From: Pseudomonas sp. PH1b
Lineage (GTDB): Bacteria > Pseudomonadota > Gammaproteobacteria > Pseudomonadales > Pseudomonadaceae
Direction: 5' to 3'
DNA length: 64,000 bases
NCBI RefSeq assembly: GCF_000633395.1
Contig: NZ_AYMU01000005.1
Location: 62,001 to 126,000 of the forward strand
The notes below the pieces were generated by a model that was not told where the DNA came from, searched no databases, and saw only the letters and a list, made by a program, of their open reading frames with translations. A program made the position numbers and the translations under genes. This document shows, piece after piece, positions 42,968 to 54,848 of this stretch; the first letter of the stretch is position 1; every line of letters starts with the position of its first letter.

Positions 42968-43045
42968 CTATGGAGCGTTGCCAAAGCTCCGCAAGAAAAG
43001 TCTGACGCCGCTCTGCCAGGAACGCACAGGCAGATTCCAGGCATG
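42968..43045. other. Rest of the gap between the remnant and ilvE
   Basis: Together with 42748-42832 this makes up the non-coding remainder of a 349-bp gap. No gene or repeat is recognisable in it apart from the receptor remnant and the ilvE terminator. Confidence 0.4.
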
Positions 43046-43077
43046 AAAAAGCCCGCCCCTGGCAAGCAGGGGCGGGC
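43046..43077 (-). terminator. Rho-independent terminator of ilvE
   Basis: GCCCGCCCCTG and CAGGGGCGGGC form an 11-bp stem with a 5-base loop (43051-43077), followed on the minus strand by TTTTT (43046-43050). It lies 19 bp beyond the ilvE stop. Confidence 0.92.
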
Positions 43078-43096
43078 CTGGCTGAAGCAGGGGGGA

Positions 43097-44116
43097 TCAG
43101 ACCTTGACGATCCAGCCCGCTGGCGCTTCAACGTCGCCGGTCTGCACGCCGGTCAGCTCTTTGTAGAGCTTCTGGGTGATCGGGCCGACTTCTTTTTCGC
43201 TATAGAACACGTGCAGCTTGTTCTGGTATTCGATGCCGCCGATCGGGGTGATCACGGCGGCGGTACCGCAGGCACCGGCTTCCTTGAAGTCCGACAGCTT
43301 GTCGATGAACACGTCGCCCTCGATCACTTCCAGGCCCAGGCGGGTCTTGGCCAGTTCGATCAGCGACAGGCGGGTGATGCCTGGCAGCACGGAAGGCGAG
43401 TTCGGGGTGACGAACTTGTCATCGTGGGTGATGCCGAAGAAGTTGGCCGAGCCGACTTCCTCGATCTTGCGGTGGGTCAGCGGGTCGAGGTAGATGCAGT
43501 CGGCGAAGTGCGCCTTCTTGGCCTCGGAGCCGGGCATCAGGCTGGCGGCGTAGTTGCCACCGACCTTGGCCGCGCCGGTGCCTTGCGGGGCTGCACGGTC
43601 GTAGCTGGAAATCAGGAAGTTGTGCGGGGTCAGGCCGCCCTTGAAGTAGGCGCCGACCGGGATGGCGAAGATCGAGAAGATGAACTCCGGCGCGGTACGC
43701 ACGCCGATGTTGTCGCCGACGCCGATCACGAACGGGCGCAGGTACAGGGCGCCGCCGGTGCCGTAAGGCGGGATGAAGCGCTCGTTGGCGCGAACCACTT
43801 CCTTGCAGGCCTCGATGAACTGCTCGGTGGGCACCTGGGGCATCAGCAGGCGTGCGCAGCTGCGCTGCATGCGGGCGGCGTTCTGGTCCGGGCGGAACAG
43901 GTTGATCGAGCCGTCCTTGCAGCGGTAGGCCTTCAGGCCTTCGAAACATTGCTGGCCATAGTGCAGGGCGGTGGAGCCCTCGCTGATGTGCAGCACGTTG
44001 TCAGCGGTCAAGGTGCCCTTGTCCCACTCGCCATTACGCCAGTGCGACAGATAGCGCTTGTCTGTCTTGATGTAGTCAAAACCCAGCTTGTCCCAATTGA
44101 TGCTTTCGTTACCCAT
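43097..44116 (-). CDS. ilvE: Branched-chain amino acid aminotransferase
   Basis: The 339-residue PLP enzyme belongs to the class IV aminotransferases. Typical parts are GSTALHYGQQCFEGLKAYR, the NAARMQRSC cofactor-loop region, YLRPFVIG, KVGGNYAASLMPGSEAKKAH with the active-site Lys, and the C-terminal EAGACGTAAVITPIG. It transfers the amino group between valine, leucine or isoleucine and 2-oxoglutarate in the cytoplasm. The bkd operon beside it oxidises the resulting branched 2-oxo acids, so the neighbourhood is a catabolic/anabolic hub. It has its own terminator at 43046. Confidence 0.96.
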   Translation of the reverse strand: MGNESINWDKLGFDYIKTDKRYLSHWRNGEWDKGTLTADNVLHISEGSTALHYGQQCFEGLKAYRCKDGSINLFRPDQNAARMQRSCARLLMPQVPTEQFIEACKEVVRANERFIPPYGTGGALYLRPFVIGVGDNIGVRTAPEFIFSIFAIPVGAYFKGGLTPHNFLISSYDRAAPQGTGAAKVGGNYAASLMPGSEAKKAHFADCIYLDPLTHRKIEEVGSANFFGITHDDKFVTPNSPSVLPGITRLSLIELAKTRLGLEVIEGDVFIDKLSDFKEAGACGTAAVITPIGGIEYQNKLHVFYSEKEVGPITQKLYKELTGVQTGDVEAPAGWIVKV

Positions 44117-44288
44117 GACACCCTCTATCGCTTAACAACCGTCGGAACGGCTCAAGGCTTCTGACGTTTTTTGGATGGGCACAACAATACTGCATTCCGG
44201 GGGCGTCCCGCATCCCGGACGATGGGAGGGGGAGCAAAAAAACATAGCCTGCTTATGAAGCGTCCCCATAACAGCCCCCATAGCCCCT

Positions 44289-44372
44289 GTAGGAGCGAGC
44301 TTGCTCGCGAAGGCCCCGGCGCGAACGCGTGGCTATCCACGTCAGCCCTTTCGCGAGCAAGCTCGCTCCTAC
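44289..44372. repeat. REP doublet D, a different sequence class
   Basis: Arms are GTAGGAGCGAGCTTGCTCGC and, inverted, GCGAGCAAGCTCGCTCCTAC, around a 40-bp spacer, upstream of ilvE and downstream of lpdV. The core (GCGAGCTTGCTCGC) differs from the GCTGGCTTGCCAGC/GCCGGCTTGCCGGC cores of the other arrays. Confidence 0.9.
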
Positions 44373-44402
44373 CTGGGCAGTGTCCTGTGTGCCCCTGAAT
44401 GC

Positions 44403-45794
<1,392 letters not shown>

Positions 45795-45797
45795 GTC

Positions 45798-47102
45798 TTA
45801 CTCCACAAACAGCGTGGCGGGTTGTTCGAGCAGGCCGCGAATGGCCTGGATGAATTGCGCAGCGTCCATGCCGTCGACCACCCGATGATCGAAGGAGCTG
45901 GAGAGGTTCATCATCTTGCGGATCACGATCTGGCCCTTGATCACCATGGGCCGCTCGACAATGCGGTTGACCCCGACAATCGCCACTTCCGGCAGGTTCA
46001 GCACCGGGGTGCTGACGATTCCGCCCAGGGCGCCGAGGCTGGTGAGGGTGATGGTGGAGCCGGACAGTTCATCGCGCGCGGCCTTGCCGCTGCGGGCGGC
46101 CTGGGCCAGGCGCGAGATTTCCTCGGCGTTGCCCCACAGGCTGCGGGCTTCGGCGTGACGCACCACCGGCACCATCAGGCCGACGTCGCTCTGGGTCGCG
46201 ACCCCGACATGCACCGCGCCGAGGCGGGTGATGACCTGGGCTTCATCGTCGTAGCGGGCGTTGATCTGCGGGAAGTCGCGCAGGGCAACGACCATGGCCC
46301 GTACCAGGAACGGCAGCAGGGTCAGCTTGCCGCGGGTGGCGCCGTGCTTTTCATTGAGGTGGATGCGCAGCTCTTCCAGGGCGGTGACGTCCACTTCCTC
46401 GACATAGCTGAAGTGCGCGGCGCGCTGGGTGGATTCCTGCATGCGCTGGGCGATCTTGCGGCGCATGCCGATCACCTGGATCTGCTCTTCGTCGTGGCGT
46501 TCGGCATAACCGGCCCCCGGTGCCGAGTAGCCCTTGAGCGGCTGGCTGTCCTGGGCCAGGTAGGCGTCCAGGTCTTCGTGGAGGATGCGTCCGGCCGGGC
46601 CGCTGCCTTGCACCAGGCGCAGCTGGATGCCCAGGTCCAGGGCGTGCTTGCGCACCGCCGGCGAGGCCAGGGGGCGTTCGTCGGCTTCCCGCGCCACCGG
46701 CGCCTGGGGCGCTGGGCGGCAGGCGGCGGCTTGGCTGGCGACGGGTTTTTCCGCCTGGGCTGCGGCGGCCACCGGCAGGGCGGCTGCAGGCTTATTAATA
46801 GCAGCCGGCTCTTTGGCTGCCGGCGCAGTTGCCTGGGCAGACTCCTTGAGGTTGCCCGCGCCTTCGACTTCGATGCTGATGAGGATGCTGCCTACCGCCA
46901 TCACTTCACCGGGCTCGCCGCCCAGGGAAATGACCTTGCCGTGCACCGGGGAGGGGATGTCCACCATCGCCTTGTCGGTCATCACGTCCGCCAGCACCTG
47001 GTCTTCCACGACCTGGTCACCGACCTTGACATGCCACTGCGCCAGTTCTACTTCCGCGATGCCTTCGCCGATGTCCGGCATCTTGATAACGTGCGTGCCC
47101 AT
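45798..47102 (-). CDS. bkdB: Branched-chain 2-oxo acid dehydrogenase E2 (dihydrolipoyl acyltransferase)
   Basis: The 434-residue protein has an N-terminal lipoyl domain (residues 1-80, lipoyl-Lys in VMTDKAMVDI), an Ala/Pro-rich linker, a peripheral subunit-binding domain (about 138-175, SPAVRKHALDLGI) and a C-terminal catalytic domain with SSSFDHRVVDGMDAAQF (HxxxDG). It forms the core of the complex and hands the acyl group to CoA. It abuts bkdA2 and is followed by lpdV. Confidence 0.96.
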   Translation of the reverse strand: MGTHVIKMPDIGEGIAEVELAQWHVKVGDQVVEDQVLADVMTDKAMVDIPSPVHGKVISLGGEPGEVMAVGSILISIEVEGAGNLKESAQATAPAAKEPAAINKPAAALPVAAAAQAEKPVASQAAACRPAPQAPVAREADERPLASPAVRKHALDLGIQLRLVQGSGPAGRILHEDLDAYLAQDSQPLKGYSAPGAGYAERHDEEQIQVIGMRRKIAQRMQESTQRAAHFSYVEEVDVTALEELRIHLNEKHGATRGKLTLLPFLVRAMVVALRDFPQINARYDDEAQVITRLGAVHVGVATQSDVGLMVPVVRHAEARSLWGNAEEISRLAQAARSGKAARDELSGSTITLTSLGALGGIVSTPVLNLPEVAIVGVNRIVERPMVIKGQIVIRKMMNLSSSFDHRVVDGMDAAQFIQAIRGLLEQPATLFVE

Positions 47103-48161
47103 TCAGACCTCCATGACCCGTTGCAGCGCCGCGCCCACTCGGGACGGCCCTGGGAAATATGCCCACTCCTGCGCGTGGGGATACGGCGTATCCCAACCGG
47201 TAACGCGCTCGATCGGGGCTTCCAGGTGGTGGAAGCAGTGTTCCTGCACCAGCGACACCAGTTCGGCGCCGAAGCCGCAGGTGCGGGTGGCTTCGTGCAC
47301 CACCACGCAACGGCCGGTCTTCTTCACCGACTTGACGATGGTGTCCAGGTCCAGGGGCCACAGGCTGCGCAGGTCGATGACCTCGGCGTCGATGCCGGTT
47401 TCCTCGGCCGCCACTTGCGACACATACACCGTGGTGCCGTAGGTGAGGATGGTCACGTCCTTGCCCGGGCGGGCGATGGCTGCCACGTCCAGGGGCACCT
47501 TGTAGTAGCCGTCCGGCACCTGGGCCGCGGGGTGTTTCGACCAGGGGGTGACCGGGCGATCGTGGTGACCATCGAACGGGCCGTTATACAGGCGCTTGGG
47601 TTCGAGGAAGATCACCGGGTCATCGTTCTCGATGGAGGCGATCAGCAGGCCCTTGGCGTCATAGGGGTTGGACGGCATCACGGTGCGCAGGCCGCAGACC
47701 TGGGTGAACATCGCCTCGATGCTCTGGCTGTGGGTCTGGCCGCCGTAGATCCCGCCGCCGCAGGGCATGCGCAGGGTCATCGGCGCGGTGAACTGGCCGG
47801 CGGAGCGATAGCGCAGGCGCGCGGCCTCGGAAATGATCTGGTCGGACGCCGGGTAGACGTAGTCGGCGAACTGGATTTCCGCCACCGGGCGCAGGCCGTA
47901 GGCGCCCATGCCGATGGCTGCGCCGACGATGCCGCTTTCCGAGATCGGCGCGTCGAACACCCGCGAGGTGCCGTACTTGGCCTGCAGGCCTTCGGTGCAG
48001 CGGAACACGCCGCCGAAGTAGCCGACGTCCTGGCCGAACACCACGACGTTGTCGTCACGCTCGAGCATCACATCCATGGCCGAGCGCAGGGCCTGGATCA
48101 TGGTCATGGTGGTGGTGGTCATGGCGGTGTCCAGCTGGATATTGTTGTTGTGATCGTTCAT
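47103..48161 (-). CDS. bkdA2: Branched-chain 2-oxo acid dehydrogenase E1 beta subunit
   Basis: The 352-residue subunit has the transketolase pyrimidine-binding domain (MIQALRSAMDVMLERDDNVVVFGQDVGYFGG in outline, with GLQAKYGTSRVFDAPISE) and the C-terminal transketolase domain (YGTTVYVSQVAAEE). With the alpha subunit it decarboxylates branched 2-oxo acids using thiamine diphosphate. Its stop is immediately next to the bkdB start and it begins 1 bp after bkdA1 ends. Confidence 0.96.
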   Translation of the reverse strand: MNDHNNNIQLDTAMTTTTMTMIQALRSAMDVMLERDDNVVVFGQDVGYFGGVFRCTEGLQAKYGTSRVFDAPISESGIVGAAIGMGAYGLRPVAEIQFADYVYPASDQIISEAARLRYRSAGQFTAPMTLRMPCGGGIYGGQTHSQSIEAMFTQVCGLRTVMPSNPYDAKGLLIASIENDDPVIFLEPKRLYNGPFDGHHDRPVTPWSKHPAAQVPDGYYKVPLDVAAIARPGKDVTILTYGTTVYVSQVAAEETGIDAEVIDLRSLWPLDLDTIVKSVKKTGRCVVVHEATRTCGFGAELVSLVQEHCFHHLEAPIERVTGWDTPYPHAQEWAYFPGPSRVGAALQRVMEV

Positions 48162-48162
48162 C

Positions 48163-49594
<1,432 letters not shown>

Positions 49595-50083
49595 ATGCGT
49601 AAACTGGACCGTACCGACATCGGCATTCTCAACAGCCTTCAGGAGAATGCCCGCATCACCAACGCCGACCTGGCCCGTTCGGTGAACCTTTCACCCACTC
49701 CCTGCTTCAACCGGGTCAAGGCCATGGAAGAGCTGGGGCTGATCCGCGAGCAGGTGACCCTGCTGGACGCCGACCTGCTGGGCCTGCACGTCAACGTGTT
49801 CATTCACGTCAGCCTGGAGAAGCAGGTGGAAGAGGCCTTGCAGCATTTCGAAGAGGCCATCGCCGACCGCCCGGAAGTCATGGAGTGCTACCTGATGGCC
49901 GGCGACCCGGACTACCTGATCCGCGTGCTGGTGCCGACCATCCAGGCCCTGGAGCGCTTCATGATGGACTTCCTGACCAAGGTCCCCGGGGTGGCCAATA
50001 TCCGCTCCAGCTTTGCCCTCAAGCAGGTGCGCTACAAGACCGCACTGCCGTTGCCGGCCAACGGCCTGACTCTGGGCACCTGA
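49595..50083 (+). CDS. bkdR: Lrp/AsnC-family activator of the bkd operon
   Basis: The 162-residue protein has an N-terminal helix-turn-helix ([37 protein letters not shown] in outline, about 5-41) and a C-terminal effector domain with the [12 protein letters not shown] segment and the [24 protein letters not shown] strand. It is the Pseudomonas BkdR type, which activates bkd transcription in response to branched-chain amino acids. The start at 49595 fits Lrp length; codons upstream are not family-like. Confidence 0.93.
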   Translation: MRKLDRTDIGILNSLQENARITNADLARSVNLSPTPCFNRVKAMEELGLIREQVTLLDADLLGLHVNVFIHVSLEKQVEEALQHFEEAIADRPEVMECYLMAGDPDYLIRVLVPTIQALERFMMDFLTKVPGVANIRSSFALKQVRYKTALPLPANGLTLGT

Positions 50084-50086
50084 GGC

Positions 50087-51283
50087 TCAGGCGGGGCTCT
50101 CGCTCCAGAGCCGGTCGAGCTGCTTGAAATCCCAGTCTTGCGGGTCTTCGCGGCCGACGATGCGTTCCTTGCCCTGGTGCCGTGACAGGTCGATGACCCG
50201 TTGCGGCAGAGGCATTCCCGAGCGGGTGGAAAAGAACACTTTGACCCTGGGCATCAGCAACGAGTCGGGGTTCTGTTCCAGCACCACCGCCAGCTGCCCG
50301 CTGTGCAGGCGCACCAGGGAGCCCACCGGGTAGATGCCGACACTCTTGACCAGGGCCTGAAGCACCCGCGGGGCGAAATGCCCGGTCCAGCCGGACATCC
50401 TCTGCAGCGCTTCGGCCGGGTCCCAGCCGCGGTTGTAGGGGCGGGTCGAGGTCACTGCGTCATACACGTCGCAGACCGCGCCCATCTGCGCGAACAGGCT
50501 GATCTGCTCCCCCGCCAGGCGGTGCGGGTAGCCGCTGCCGTCGATCTTTTCGTGGTGGTGCAGGCACACGTCCAGCACCAGCGCATCCAGGTGCGGGTTC
50601 TGGCGCAGGATCGCGCCACCGGCGGCGGGGTGCAGCTTGATCCGCTCGAACTCGTCGGCCGAGAGTTTTTCCGGTTTGTTGAGGATGCTGTCGGGGATGG
50701 TCAGCTTGCCGATGTCGTGCAGCAGCCCGGCCACCCCGGCCTGATGCACCTGGGTGGCCGGCAGTTGCAACTGACGGGCCACCGCCACCATCAGCGCACA
50801 CACCGCCACCGAGTGCATGTAGGTGTAGTCGTCGGCAGTCTTCAGCCGGGCCAGGCTGATCAGCACGTCGGGGTGGCGCAGCAGCGAAGCGGAAAGGTTA
50901 TGCACCAGATCGTCCACCTGGGCCAGTTCGATGGCCTGGCCCATGCGCACTTCCTGGAACATGGCCATGACGGCCTGTTTCGAGTGGGCGCAGAGTTTCA
51001 GCGCCCGCTGGATTTCCTCGGAGCGCTCGACCCGCCGCGGGGCCGCGGGTTTGACCAGCGGGGCAGGGGCAGGCGCAGGCGCCGGGCTGTCCGGCGCCAG
51101 GTCCAGGCCCTTGTTCAAGTCGATCCACAGGTCGGTGAGGTTGGACTGGCGCAGACGCTGGTAGTCGGACGGGCTCTTGAGCACGAAGCCGGCCTTCCAG
51201 AACGAATGATCCAGCCACGAGCCGTCGAACTGGTGGATGTACATCCCCATGCGCAACTGAGTGATGGATATGCGTTTGAGCAC
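50087..51283 (-). CDS. HD-GYP c-di-GMP phosphodiesterase with DUF3391 N-terminal domain
   Basis: The 398-residue cytoplasmic protein has a DUF3391 domain (about 4-60, QLRMGMYIHQFDGSWLDHSFW), a Pro/Ala linker (about 66-82) and an HD-GYP domain (about 130-310) with GLLHDIGK (H189-D190) and the full HHEKIDGSGYP (243-253). The metal and catalytic residues appear intact, so c-di-GMP hydrolysis is likely. It starts 130 bp from the stop of the co-oriented chemoreceptor gene. Confidence 0.94.
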   Translation of the reverse strand: MLKRISITQLRMGMYIHQFDGSWLDHSFWKAGFVLKSPSDYQRLRQSNLTDLWIDLNKGLDLAPDSPAPAPAPAPLVKPAAPRRVERSEEIQRALKLCAHSKQAVMAMFQEVRMGQAIELAQVDDLVHNLSASLLRHPDVLISLARLKTADDYTYMHSVAVCALMVAVARQLQLPATQVHQAGVAGLLHDIGKLTIPDSILNKPEKLSADEFERIKLHPAAGGAILRQNPHLDALVLDVCLHHHEKIDGSGYPHRLAGEQISLFAQMGAVCDVYDAVTSTRPYNRGWDPAEALQRMSGWTGHFAPRVLQALVKSVGIYPVGSLVRLHSGQLAVVLEQNPDSLLMPRVKVFFSTRSGMPLPQRVIDLSRHQGKERIVGREDPQDWDFKQLDRLWSESPA

Positions 51284-51312
51284 GCTGAAACCCTCCGCCC
51301 GATCCAGTCCCG

Positions 51313-51332
51313 GCGGCCCCCTTGGGGGCCGG
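51313..51332 (-). terminator. Possible terminator hairpin of the chemoreceptor gene
   Basis: GGCCCCC and GGGGGCC (51315-51330) pair around TT, about 80 bp after the chemoreceptor stop. There is no T-run, so confidence is low. Confidence 0.3.
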
Positions 51333-51412
51333 CCGGTGCCGAACGATAAAGCTCCTTGCCGTTATTCGTCCTGAGCCTCGCGAGCGGGCGCGGAATCAGT
51401 CCGCGCCAGCGC

Positions 51413-53035
51413 TCAGAGGGAGAAGCGTGCCACCAGTTTGTTCAGACTCACCGCCAGGCCCGACAGTTCACTGCTGGCGATCGACGTCTGGCTGGCGGCC
51501 GACGAGCTTTGCAGCGACAGGTCGCGGATGCTCATCAGGTTCTGGTCCACCGAGCGGGCGACCTGGGCCTGCTCTTCCGAGGCGGTGGCGATCATCAGGT
51601 TACGCTCGTTGATGTCGCTGATGGCCTGGGTGATATGGCCGATGGCAGCGCCGGCCTCGTGGGCGATGGCCAGGGTCTGGCTGGCGTCCTCGCTGCTTTG
51701 CTGCATCGACAGCATGGCCTTGTTCGAACCCGACTGGATGCCCTGGATCATCTGCTCGATCTCCTGGGTCGAGAGCTGGGTCCGGTGGGCCAGGGCGCGC
51801 ACCTCGTCGGCCACCACGGCAAAGCCGCGGCCTTGCTCGCCGGCCCGGGCGGCTTCGATGGCGGCGTTGAGGGCCAGCAGGTTGGTCTGTTCGGCAATCG
51901 CCCGGATCACGTCCAGAACCTTGGTGATGTCCTGGGCCTGCTGGGCCAGGCCGGCCATTTCCACCCGGGTGTGCTCCACGGTGCCGGTGAGTTTCTCGAT
52001 CGAGTGGATGGTCTGTTCGCCCCGTTCCTTGCCCAGCCCTGCCGAGCGTTCCGAGGCCTGGGTCGACTGCGAGGCGGACACCGCGTTGCGCGCCACTTCC
52101 TCCACTGCGGCGGTCATTTCGTTGACCGCGGTGGCGGCCTGGTCGGTCTCCATGCTCTGTTGCTGGATACCGGCATTGGACTCGCGGGTGATGGCGCTCA
52201 TTTCCTCGGCGGCGGAGGCCAGTTGGGTCGAGGAATCGGCAATGTGGCGGATGGTGGATTTCAGGCTGTCGAGCATCGCCTGGGTGGAGGTTTGCAGATC
52301 GGTCAGTTCGTCCTGGCCGCTGACTTCCACCTGGGTACGCAAGTCGCCCTCGGCGATTTTCTGGGTGGTGGCCAGCAGCGACAGCACCGGGCGGATGATG
52401 CTGCGGGTGAACAGGGTGGCGATCAGGATGGTCAGGACAATGGCCAGCACGATGATCACCCAGGTCAGGGTCAGGCCGCTGTCAAACTGTTGGCCGGCCA
52501 GGGTTGCGGACTGCTCGGCGCCAGTTTCATTGATGCGGATCAGCGCCTCGATCGAGGCTTGCAGGCTGTTGGCCAGGGGCACGGTGACCTGGTTGATGTA
52601 GGTGTTGGTCTGTTCGGCGGTATTGGTCTTGCTGTTGTCGATCATCACCGTCAGCTTGTCCAGGTAGTCCTGGGCGCCGCGCTTGACCTGCTCGTAGTTG
52701 GTTTTTTCTTCGGCGCTGGAGATCAGCGGCTCGTAGTCCTTGATCGCCTGGGCCAGGGTGGTTTTCAGGTTGCCCAGCTTGTCCAGCGAGGCGGCTTTCT
52801 GGCTTTCGGTCTCAGTGGCGTAGTGCAGGGCCTCCAGGCGCACACGCAAGGTTGAGGATTCGATTTTCGTGGCTTGCCTGACGCTGGGCAGCCAGTTGGT
52901 CTGAAGGTCGAGCGCAGCGTCGTGAATCTGTCCCATTTTCCACAGTGCCAATCCCCCCAAGCCGATCAACAATACGCAAATGGCGCCAAAACTCACGAGC
53001 GCCCTGGAAGTCAGTTTCAGATTTCTTGTCACCAT
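51413..53035 (-). CDS. Methyl-accepting chemotaxis protein
   Basis: The 540-residue receptor has a first membrane helix (about 12-32), a periplasmic four-helix-bundle sensor (about 35-188), a second helix (about 190-212), a HAMP domain (about 213-265) and a signalling domain with the conserved hairpin tip EQTNLLALNAAIEAARAGEQGRGFAVVADEVR in outline. There is no C-terminal CheR-docking pentapeptide. The ligand is unknown; the family senses organic acids and amino acids. The start at 53035 lies before a 303-bp gap to the transporter gene on the other strand. Confidence 0.94.
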   Translation of the reverse strand: MVTRNLKLTSRALVSFGAICVLLIGLGGLALWKMGQIHDAALDLQTNWLPSVRQATKIESSTLRVRLEALHYATETESQKAASLDKLGNLKTTLAQAIKDYEPLISSAEEKTNYEQVKRGAQDYLDKLTVMIDNSKTNTAEQTNTYINQVTVPLANSLQASIEALIRINETGAEQSATLAGQQFDSGLTLTWVIIVLAIVLTILIATLFTRSIIRPVLSLLATTQKIAEGDLRTQVEVSGQDELTDLQTSTQAMLDSLKSTIRHIADSSTQLASAAEEMSAITRESNAGIQQQSMETDQAATAVNEMTAAVEEVARNAVSASQSTQASERSAGLGKERGEQTIHSIEKLTGTVEHTRVEMAGLAQQAQDITKVLDVIRAIAEQTNLLALNAAIEAARAGEQGRGFAVVADEVRALAHRTQLSTQEIEQMIQGIQSGSNKAMLSMQQSSEDASQTLAIAHEAGAAIGHITQAISDINERNLMIATASEEQAQVARSVDQNLMSIRDLSLQSSSAASQTSIASSELSGLAVSLNKLVARFSL

Positions 53036-53338
53036 AGAGGCACCTTGCAGGTTGGAGTGATACAGCTAAAAACGTTTCGACTCCTTGTCGCCTTGATAGC
53101 ACTCTGACTCCAAAATGATGAAAAATCTGTAGAAATGTAAAAATATATTTCCACAAGTTTTCCATCGTTCAGCCGAGGGACAGCCAAGGCGGGAAAAAGC
53201 TCCGGGTAGCCTGGGCTTGCCGGCCCCTCCGGGAGGACCGGCGCGGTACGGCAAACCCGCGGGCTTGACCCTTATCAAGGCACTTTTGAGCGTTTTGAGC
53301 GATCCTTGGCACCTGTCCAATGGAAAAGGAAAAGGCCC
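53036..53338. other. Divergent gap between the chemoreceptor and DASS transporter genes
   Basis: This 303-bp gap must hold both promoters. It has AT-rich patches at 53060-53150 (atttttc, aatatattt) suited to the chemoreceptor promoter and an aaaggaaaagg ribosome site for the transporter at 53327-53336. No gene or REP unit is visible. Confidence 0.4.
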
Positions 53339-54823
53339 ATGACAACGCCTGTGACAACGGCGCCCGCGGCCAAGGCCGTATTACCGATTGGATTGCTGAT
53401 CGGCGTGCTGGCCCTGGTCGGCGTACTGCTGTTGCCCCTGCCGGCCGACTTGCCGGTGGCCGGGCATCGCATGCTGGCGATCCTGGCATTTGCCGTGGTG
53501 GTGTGGATCAGCGAGGCGGTGTCCTACGAGGCCAGCGCCATCATGATCACCGCCCTGATGGCATTCCTCATCGGCACCGCGCCAACCCTGCAGGACCCGA
53601 CGCAGATCTACGGCAGTTCGGCGGCCATCAGCATGGCGCTGACCGGCTTCTCCAACTCGGCCCTGGCCCTGGTGGCCGGCGCCCTGTTCATCGCCGCCGC
53701 GATGACCCACACCGGCCTGGACCGGCGCATCGCCCTGGTGACCCTGACCGGGGTCGGCACCAGCACCCGGCGCATCCTCATCGGCGCCATCGCCGTGACC
53801 ATTCTCCTCAGCCTGCTGGTGCCCAGCGCCACCGCCCGCAGTGCTTGCGTGGTGCCGATCATGATGGGGGTGATTGCCGCGTTCGGCGTCGACAAGCGCT
53901 CGAACATCGCCGCCGGCCTGATGATTGTGGTGGCCCAGGGCACCAGCATCTGGAACGTCGGGATCCAGACCGCCGCGGCGCAGAACTTGCTGACCGTGGG
54001 CTTCATGGACAAGATGCTCGGCCAGCGCGTGGCCTGGCTCGACTGGCTGATCGCCGGGGCGCCCTGGGCGGTGATCATGTCTCTGGTGCTGCTGTGGCTG
54101 GTGCTCAAGCTGCTGCCCCCGGAAACCGACAGCATCCCTGGTGGCCAGGAAGCGGTGGCCCGATCCCTGGCGGAAATCGGCCCCATGACCGGGCCGCAGA
54201 AACGCCTGTTGGCAGTGTCGCTGCTGTTGCTCCTGGCCTGGTCCACCGAAGGCAAGCTGCACCCCTTCGACACCACGACCACCACCTACGCCGGGCTGGT
54301 GATCCTGCTGCTGCCACGCATCGGCATCATGACCTGGAAGGACGTGCAGTCACGGATTCCCTGGGGCACGGTGATTGTCTTCGGGGTCGGCATCAGCCTG
54401 GGCACGGCGCTGCTCAGCACCCAGGCCGGGCAGTGGCTGGGCACCCAGGTGGTGGCCCACACCGGGCTGGACCAGGTGGGCCCGCTGGCGGTGTTCGCGA
54501 TTCTTTCGGCCTTCCTGATCCTCATCCACCTGGGGTTCGCCAGCGCCACGGCGCTGACCTCGGCCTTGCTGCCGATCCTCATCGCCGTGCTGCAGACCCT
54601 GCCCGGGGAGATCAACCGCCTGGGCATGACCATGCTCCTGGGCTTTGTCGTCAGCTACGGTTTCATCCTGCCGATCAACGCCCCGCAGAACATGGTCTGC
54701 CTGGGCACCGAGACCTTCACCGCCCGGCAATTTGCCAAGGTCGGCCTGTTGGTGACCCTGGTGGGCTATCTGCTGATGCTGGTGTTCGCCATGACCTGGT
54801 GGAAGTGGCTGGGCTGGATGTAG
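53339..54823 (+). CDS. DASS/SLC13-family dicarboxylate (Na+ symport) transporter
   Basis: The 494-residue inner-membrane protein has 11-12 hydrophobic helices. It carries repeated Ser/Asn-Thr segments typical of the divalent-anion symporter family (SATARSACVVPIMMGVIAAFG, and FASATALTSALLPILIAVLQ in the second half). Such carriers take up C4-dicarboxylates, citrate or sulfate; the exact solute is uncertain. AAAGGAAAAGG precedes the ATG at 53339. The divergent chemoreceptor may sense the same compound, which is inference. Confidence 0.88.
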   Translation: MTTPVTTAPAAKAVLPIGLLIGVLALVGVLLLPLPADLPVAGHRMLAILAFAVVVWISEAVSYEASAIMITALMAFLIGTAPTLQDPTQIYGSSAAISMALTGFSNSALALVAGALFIAAAMTHTGLDRRIALVTLTGVGTSTRRILIGAIAVTILLSLLVPSATARSACVVPIMMGVIAAFGVDKRSNIAAGLMIVVAQGTSIWNVGIQTAAAQNLLTVGFMDKMLGQRVAWLDWLIAGAPWAVIMSLVLLWLVLKLLPPETDSIPGGQEAVARSLAEIGPMTGPQKRLLAVSLLLLLAWSTEGKLHPFDTTTTTYAGLVILLLPRIGIMTWKDVQSRIPWGTVIVFGVGISLGTALLSTQAGQWLGTQVVAHTGLDQVGPLAVFAILSAFLILIHLGFASATALTSALLPILIAVLQTLPGEINRLGMTMLLGFVVSYGFILPINAPQNMVCLGTETFTARQFAKVGLLVTLVGYLLMLVFAMTWWKWLGWM

Positions 54824-54848
54824 CCCTGGCTGCACCAATGCCCCGGGG

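Noticed and set aside
42853..43131. A 92-codon minus-strand gene beyond ilvE
   Set aside because: It crosses the ilvE terminator and overlaps ilvE's 3' end; the only meaningful content is the receptor remnant in another frame.
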